From positions 1 to 64,000 of the forward strand of contig CAZZBZ010000001.1 of NCBI GenBank assembly GCA_964653025.1: a stretch of 64,000 nt of DNA. The letters run 5' to 3'. Made by a program: the position numbers and the translations under genes. This document shows, piece by piece, positions 59,974-64,000 of the stretch (positions are counted from its first letter, which is position 1; every line of letters begins with the position of its first letter). This DNA comes from JABWAM01 sp964653025 (GTDB lineage: Bacteria > Verrucomicrobiota > Verrucomicrobiia > JABWAM01). A model generated the notes under the pieces. It saw only the letters and a list, made by a program, of their open reading frames with translations, had not been told where the DNA came from and ran no database searches.

Positions 59974-61992
59974 ATGATCGACTACGCGAAGGAACTCAAC
60001 CCCCAGCAGCTCGCCGCGGTCCGCGCCGAGCCGGGGCCCATCCTCGTCATCGCCGGCGCGGGCAGCGGCAAGACGCGCACGCTGACCTACCGCGTCGCAT
60101 GGCTCATCGAGAACGGCCTGCCGCCGGACCGCCTCCTGCTCCTGACCTTCACGAACAAGGCCGCGCGGGAGATGCTCGGGCGTGTCGCCAGCCTCTTTCC
60201 CCTCGATAGCGGGCGCGTCTGGGGTGGCACCTTCCACTCCGTGGCTAACCGGATCCTCCGACGCCACGCCCGCCTGCTCGGTTACGAGTCGAGTTATGCG
60301 ATCCACGACCGCGAGGACTCCAAGGAACTCCTCGGCGCCTGCATCGCCGAGGCTGGCGTGGACGTCAAGGAGCGGCGGTTTCCAAAACCCGAGGTCATCA
60401 TCGAGGTCCTCAGCCTCTCGGCCAACACCGGGCGCCCCATCGAGCAGATCGTCACCCAGCAGTACCCCTGGTTTGAGGAGGTCGTTCCCGACCTCGGTCG
60501 CATCGCAAGATTCTACGCGGAGCGCAAGCGCAAGGCCAACGCGATGGACTACGACGATCTCCTCCTGAACCTCCTCAAGCTCCTCACGGAGCATCCCGAG
60601 ACCGCCGAGCTCTATGGCCGCCAGTTCCTCTCCCTCCTCGTCGACGAGTTTCAGGACACGAACCGCCTCCAGTCTGATATTGTGGACCGCCTCGCGGCCC
60701 GCCACCGCAACGTGATGGTCGTCGGGGACGATGCCCAGAGCATCTACAGTTGGCGGGGCGCGAACTTCCGAAACATCATGGAGTTTCCGAAGCGCTACCC
60801 CGACGCGCGAATTTTCAAGATCGAGCAGAACTACCGTAGCACCCCGCAGATCCTCACCCTCGCCAACCACGCGATTCTCGCCAACACGCAGCAGTTCCAC
60901 AAGGAACTCCAACCCACGCGCAAGGACGGCCCTGTTCCCCAGCTCGTCCCCGTCTTCAACGCCTCCGAGCAGGCCGCCTTCGTCTCCACCCAACTCCTCG
61001 AACTCCGCGACCAGGGGGTTGAGCTCCGCGAGATGGCCGTGCTCTACCGCTCGCACTACCAGTCCATGGAACTCCAGATGGAGCTCACCCGCCGCAACAT
61101 CCCCTTCTCCATCACCAGCGGCCTCCGCTTCTTCGAGCAGGCCCATGTCAAGGATGTGGCCGCCTACCTGAAACTCGCGGTGAACCCCCGTGACGAACTC
61201 GCCTTCAAGCGCCTCGTCCGCATGCTCCCCAAGGTGGGCAACGCCACGGCCTCCAAGCTCTGGGCGAAACTCCTTCCCCAACTCCCCGCGCAAGAGCCCG
61301 CGACGCAGGCCGCCCATCCCCTCCCCGGCATGGAGATGGCACCCGCCGCCTTTGCCACCCTGGTCGAGAGGCTCACCCCCACCGTCCCGAAGCCCGCCCA
61401 CAAGCCGTGGAAACAATTCGCCGAGACGATGCGTCAACTCGGAGACCCCGCCCTCTTCGTCGACCCCGCGCGCATGGTCCGCATGGTTCTCGATTCCGGC
61501 TACGAGGAGCACCTCAAGGCCAACTTTGAAAACTACCTCGCCCGGCGCGACGACCTCACCCAGCTCGGCAGCTACGCCGCCCGTTTCAAGGACACCCACG
61601 CCTTCCTCACCGATCTCGCGCTCCTGACGAACGTCGAGTCCGAGGATGCCGGGGTTCAGCCCCGCGATGACGAGTGCGTGCGCCTCAGCACCGTCCACCA
61701 GGCCAAGGGGCAGGAGTTCGACGTGGTCTTCGTGATCACCCTCAACGAGGGGGCCTTCCCAAATGCCCGCGCCCTCGAAATGCCCGAGGGCGAGGAAGAG
61801 GAGCGCCGCCTCTTCTATGTGGCGGTCACCCGCGCCCGCAACGAGCTCTACCTCCTCTTCCCCCAGGTCCGCCTCGGCAACTACAGCGGCGACACCTTCC
61901 AGAAACCCTCCCGCTTCCTCTCCGAAATCCCCGCCCACCTCTACGAGGAGGTCAAGGTCGAGGCCAGCTACGGCCGGTTCAGCGGCGACTGA
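59974..61992 (+). CDS. UvrD/PcrA-family 3'-5' DNA helicase
   Basis: SF1A helicase for repair and replication restart. The ATG at 59974 gives 672 residues, somewhat shorter than PcrA/UvrD (about 720). The missing part corresponds to the C-terminal tail. Motifs in order are NPQQLAAV (Q motif), IAGAGSGKT (Walker A, about 29), TFTNKAAREM (Ia), LLVDEFQDTN (II, about 222), VVGDDAQSIYSWRGA (III), QNYRST (IV), HQAKGQEFDVVFV (V) and LFYVAVTRARNELYL (VI). An open frame upstream of the ATG lies inside galK and is spurious, as is a 741-codon antisense frame. Confidence 0.93.
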   Translation: MIDYAKELNPQQLAAVRAEPGPILVIAGAGSGKTRTLTYRVAWLIENGLPPDRLLLLTFTNKAAREMLGRVASLFPLDSGRVWGGTFHSVANRILRRHARLLGYESSYAIHDREDSKELLGACIAEAGVDVKERRFPKPEVIIEVLSLSANTGRPIEQIVTQQYPWFEEVVPDLGRIARFYAERKRKANAMDYDDLLLNLLKLLTEHPETAELYGRQFLSLLVDEFQDTNRLQSDIVDRLAARHRNVMVVGDDAQSIYSWRGANFRNIMEFPKRYPDARIFKIEQNYRSTPQILTLANHAILANTQQFHKELQPTRKDGPVPQLVPVFNASEQAAFVSTQLLELRDQGVELREMAVLYRSHYQSMELQMELTRRNIPFSITSGLRFFEQAHVKDVAAYLKLAVNPRDELAFKRLVRMLPKVGNATASKLWAKLLPQLPAQEPATQAAHPLPGMEMAPAAFATLVERLTPTVPKPAHKPWKQFAETMRQLGDPALFVDPARMVRMVLDSGYEEHLKANFENYLARRDDLTQLGSYAARFKDTHAFLTDLALLTNVESEDAGVQPRDDECVRLSTVHQAKGQEFDVVFVITLNEGAFPNARALEMPEGEEEERRLFYVAVTRARNELYLLFPQVRLGNYSGDTFQKPSRFLSEIPAHLYEEVKVEASYGRFSGD

Positions 61993-61998
61993 CGGCGG

Positions 61999-62042
61999 AG
62001 ATTTCCGATTTCTGATTTCTGATTGCCGATTGCCAGTTCCAG
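61999..62042. repeat. Heptamer repeat array after the helicase gene
   Basis: Tandem 7-bp units GATTTCC, GATTTCT, GATTTCT, GATTGCC and GATTGCC, then AGTTCC. This is the cleanest copy in the window and begins 7 bp after the helicase stop. An inverted counterpart stands at 62213, so the two flank the spacer. Confidence 0.75.
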
Positions 62043-62106
62043 ACAAAAAATCTGACACTTGAGACACTCTGCAATGACCTCCGACACCGTCACACCCCCA
62101 CAGGGT

Positions 62107-62183
62107 CGAGATCTCTCGGGCCGAAGGCTTTCAGGTCTCGGAACGACACAACCCTGTCACCCCGAATGGAACGAGGGATCTCT
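62107..62183. repeat. Interspersed repeat-like element with inverted ends
   Basis: GAGATCTCTCG (62109 region) is matched in inverse by CGAGGGATCTC at about 62171-62181 (10 of 11). The right part, TGTCACCCCGAATGGAACGA, resembles the widespread environmental repeat of the form TGTCATTCYGAGCGNAGCGA, with its typical G-A-TCTC end. This is pattern recognition only. Confidence 0.45.
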
Positions 62184-62212
62184 CTGCCCAAACTCTTTCC
62201 ACGGCTTGCTGC

Positions 62213-62249
62213 TCCGCAATCGCCAATCAGAAATTAGAAATTGGCAATG
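62213..62249. repeat. Inverted heptamer array running into the larA start codon
   Basis: On the minus strand: ATTGCC, AATTTCT, AATTTCT, GATTGGC, GATTGCG. The plus-strand end TTGGCAATGA contains the larA ATG (62247), so the array supplies the initiation region of the gene. Confidence 0.7.
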
Positions 62250-63509
62250 AAAGTCCCTCTCTCCTACGGTGAATCGGGTCTCGTCGTGAACTTCCCCGAC
62301 GATCGCACCACAGTCGTCGAGCCCGACCACGCGCCCGGCCTCCTCGACGAGCGCGCCGCCCTGCGGGAAGCCCTCCGCCTCCCCGTCGCCAGCACACCCA
62401 TTGCCGATCTCGCCCGCCACGCGAAGCGCATCTGCATCGTTTTCACCGACATCACCCGCGCCACCCCCAACGAGCGCCTCATCCCGTGGATCCTCGATGA
62501 ACTCCGCGGCCTTCCCCGCGAATCCATCACCCTTCTCAACTCCACGGGTTCTCACCGCCCCAATACCCGCGCCGAGTTGGAGAAGATGCTCACGCCCGCC
62601 GTTGTCCGTGACTACCGCGTGATCAACCACGAGTCCGAGAAGGCCGCCGACCTCGTCCAACTCGGCACGACGCGCAACGGAACGCCCGCCCTCTTCAACC
62701 GCCACCTCGTCGAGGCCGACCTCCGCATCATCACCGGCTTCATCGAACCCCATTTCTTCGCCGGCTTCAGCGGCGGGCCGAAGGGAATCGTCCCCGGCTG
62801 CGCCGGGCTCGCAACGATCATCGCCAACCACGGCTGGTCCAACATCGCCGACCCGAAGGCCGCCTTCGGGATCACCGCGGAAAACCCTCTCTGGGACGAA
62901 CTTCGCGAGCTCGCCCTGCGCGTCGGCCCAAGCTTCCTCGTCAATGTCGCCCTCAACGCCAAACGCCGCATCACGGGCGTCTTCGCCGGCGACCTCATCA
63001 AGGCCCACCGCGAGGGTTGCGAGTTCGTCCGCCGCACCGCGATGCGCGCCGTGCCGCAGCCGTTCGACGTGGTCGTCACGACCAACAGCGGCTACCCGCT
63101 CGACATGAACCTCTACCAAGGGGTGAAGGGGATGAGCGCCGGCGCGCGCATCCTCAAAGACGGCGGCACCCTCATCCTCGCCGCCGAGTGCCGCGAGGGC
63201 ATGCCCGAGGGCAGCCCGTGCGACCAACTCCTCTGCAGCGCCCCCTCGCCCGCCGCCGTGCTCGAGAAGATCCGCGCAGCCTCGAAGCCCTACCCCGAGC
63301 AGTGGCAGGCGCAGATCCAGTGCCTCATCCAGCAGCGAGCGGAGGTGCTCCTTTACAGCAAGATGTCGGACGCGGCGACCCGCGCCGCACACCTCACCCC
63401 GTGCCGTGACATCGCCGCGACCGTCCACGAGCGCCTCGCGCGTGCCGGCCCCTCCGCCCGCGTCGCCGTCCTCCCCCAAGGCCCCCTCACGATCCCGTAC
63501 CTCGGCTAG
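62247..63509 (+). CDS. LarA-family nickel-pincer racemase/epimerase
   Basis: A 420-residue LarA-like (DUF2088) protein. TGSHRPNT (His about 100) and IEPHFFAGFSGGPKGIVPG (His about 166, Lys about 176) match the His/His/Lys set that holds the Ni-pincer nucleotide cofactor in lactate racemase. The N-terminal domain carries VFTDITRATPN. The family includes racemases and epimerases of 2-hydroxyacids, so lactate is only one candidate substrate. The cofactor-synthesis genes larB, larC and larE are not in the window. The ATG at 62247 lies at the end of a heptamer array; its 3' end overlaps the response regulator gene by 4 bp. Confidence 0.85.
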   Translation: MKVPLSYGESGLVVNFPDDRTTVVEPDHAPGLLDERAALREALRLPVASTPIADLARHAKRICIVFTDITRATPNERLIPWILDELRGLPRESITLLNSTGSHRPNTRAELEKMLTPAVVRDYRVINHESEKAADLVQLGTTRNGTPALFNRHLVEADLRIITGFIEPHFFAGFSGGPKGIVPGCAGLATIIANHGWSNIADPKAAFGITAENPLWDELRELALRVGPSFLVNVALNAKRRITGVFAGDLIKAHREGCEFVRRTAMRAVPQPFDVVVTTNSGYPLDMNLYQGVKGMSAGARILKDGGTLILAAECREGMPEGSPCDQLLCSAPSPAAVLEKIRAASKPYPEQWQAQIQCLIQQRAEVLLYSKMSDAATRAAHLTPCRDIAATVHERLARAGPSARVAVLPQGPLTIPYLG

Positions 63510-64000
63510 TGTTTTTCCTCGCGGGCGTCCTTGAGGACGTAGCCGGCGCCGACGACGGTGTGAATCAGGGGAAAGGGAAACTCTTTATCCAGCTTCTTGC
63601 GGAGGAAGTTCACGTAGACGTCGATCACGTTGCTCTCGGAGTCGAAGTGGATATCCCAGACGTGTTCGGCGATCGCGGTGCGGGTGACCACCTGGCCGGC
63701 GCGCTGCATGAAGAACTCGAGCAGGGCGAACTCGCGCGCGGTGAGGGCGATGGCCTTGCCCGCACGGCTGACCTTTCGCGTGGAAGGGTCGAGTTCGAGA
63801 TCGGCCAGCTTGAGCCTCGGATTTGAGGCCTGGGAGCGCCGCCCGAGCGCACGGACGCGGGCGAGGAGTTCGTCGAAGGCGAAGGGCTTGGGAAGATAGT
63901 CGTCGGCCCCGCTGTCGAGCCCACGGACCTTGTCCTCGGTGGAGGAGAGGGCGGTGAGCATGAGGATCGGGGCGGTCACCTTCAGGCGGCGAAGATTTCG
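63506..64000 (-). CDS. OmpR/PhoB-family response regulator (5' end cut by window edge)
   Basis: DNA-binding response regulator, truncated at the window end. About 165 residues are visible. The receiver part has APILMLTALSS with the switch Thr, GADDYLPKPFAFDELLARVRAL with the conserved Lys, and the phospho-Asp would lie beyond 64000. The C-terminal winged helix covers LKLADLELDPSTRKV, LTAREFALLEFFMQRAGQVVTR, and VDVYVNFLRKKLDKE followed by IHTVVGAGYVL. The open frame continues off the edge. Its cognate kinase is not visible within the window next to it. Confidence 0.92.
   Translation of the reverse strand, partial: RNLRRLKVTAPILMLTALSSTEDKVRGLDSGADDYLPKPFAFDELLARVRALGRRSQASNPRLKLADLELDPSTRKVSRAGKAIALTAREFALLEFFMQRAGQVVTRTAIAEHVWDIHFDSESNVIDVYVNFLRKKLDKEFPFPLIHTVVGAGYVLKDAREEKH

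Noticed and set aside
59842..62067. Minus-strand open frame of 741 codons
   Set aside because: It is the antisense shadow of the UvrD helicase, caused by GC-rich third positions. It shows low-complexity Glu/Gly/Val composition and no motifs.

Overview
The window is GC-rich bacterial chromosome, densely packed on both strands and interrupted by a few accessory patches. The best guess for the source is the Verrucomicrobiota or a near relative (Kiritimatiellota or Lentisphaerota). This is inferred from the combination of a futalosine-pathway mqnC, a DUF1559-type prepilin, a LamG protein with a PEP-CTERM tail, two URO-D-like proteins of non-heme type, GntR-headed sugar regulators and many glycoside hydrolases. 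No rRNA is present to confirm it.

Layout. 0.1-6.0 kb: a complete RND efflux operon (outer-membrane duct, lipoprotein adaptor, pump). 6.0-8.6 kb: decayed carbohydrate genes around one intact URO-D-like gene. They are an alpha-L-rhamnosidase-like relic that has lost its catalytic domain, and a GH172 (DUF2961) piece joined to an SGNH-hydrolase piece. 8.6-10.8 kb: an amino-acid permease and a Phd/PIN toxin-antitoxin pair, probably acquired. 10.8-31.8 kb: mostly housekeeping genes: prfB with its programmed +1 frameshift, trpC, tRNA-Pro, pgpA, mqnC, a cation exporter, an ABC ATPase, an aldo/keto reductase, an amidase, a ferredoxin, nfo, a DEDD exonuclease, a sensor kinase, a PpiD-like chaperone, a nitronate monooxygenase, plsY-gpsA, ispH and a DUF1015 protein. 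32.2-38.9 kb: a tightly coupled four-gene glycan operon (propeller hydrolase, GH32, GH95-like, GH105-like). 38.9-48.4 kb: an accessory stretch with a second URO-D-like gene, a prepilin, two paralogous LamG proteins, a GntR/PBP regulator, a nucleotidyltransferase with a previously uncalled 59-residue partner, a beta-helix protein and a C45-like acyltransferase. 48.6-64.0 kb: a sodium symporter, pgi, an oxidoreductase, trpE, an L-arabinokinase-like GHMP kinase coupled to galU, iscX-pyrE, galK, a UvrD helicase, a LarA-type racemase and a response regulator cut by the window edge.

How the parts fit: the glycan operon would release fructose, L-fucose/L-galactose-type and unsaturated uronyl sugars. 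Pgi, galK, the arabinokinase-like kinase and galU would feed such sugars into central metabolism or UDP-sugar pools. PlsY, GpsA and PgpA serve phospholipid synthesis; MqnC and IspH serve menaquinone and isoprenoids.

The least ordinary signals are a family of degenerate 7-bp tandem repeats lying immediately 5' of several genes and inside one prepilin leader; two REPIN-like inverted repeats, one forming the end of a small gene; the kinase-galU pair; and active-site substitutions in GalK and the GH95 enzyme. No CRISPR array, prophage, insertion sequence or replication origin was seen.
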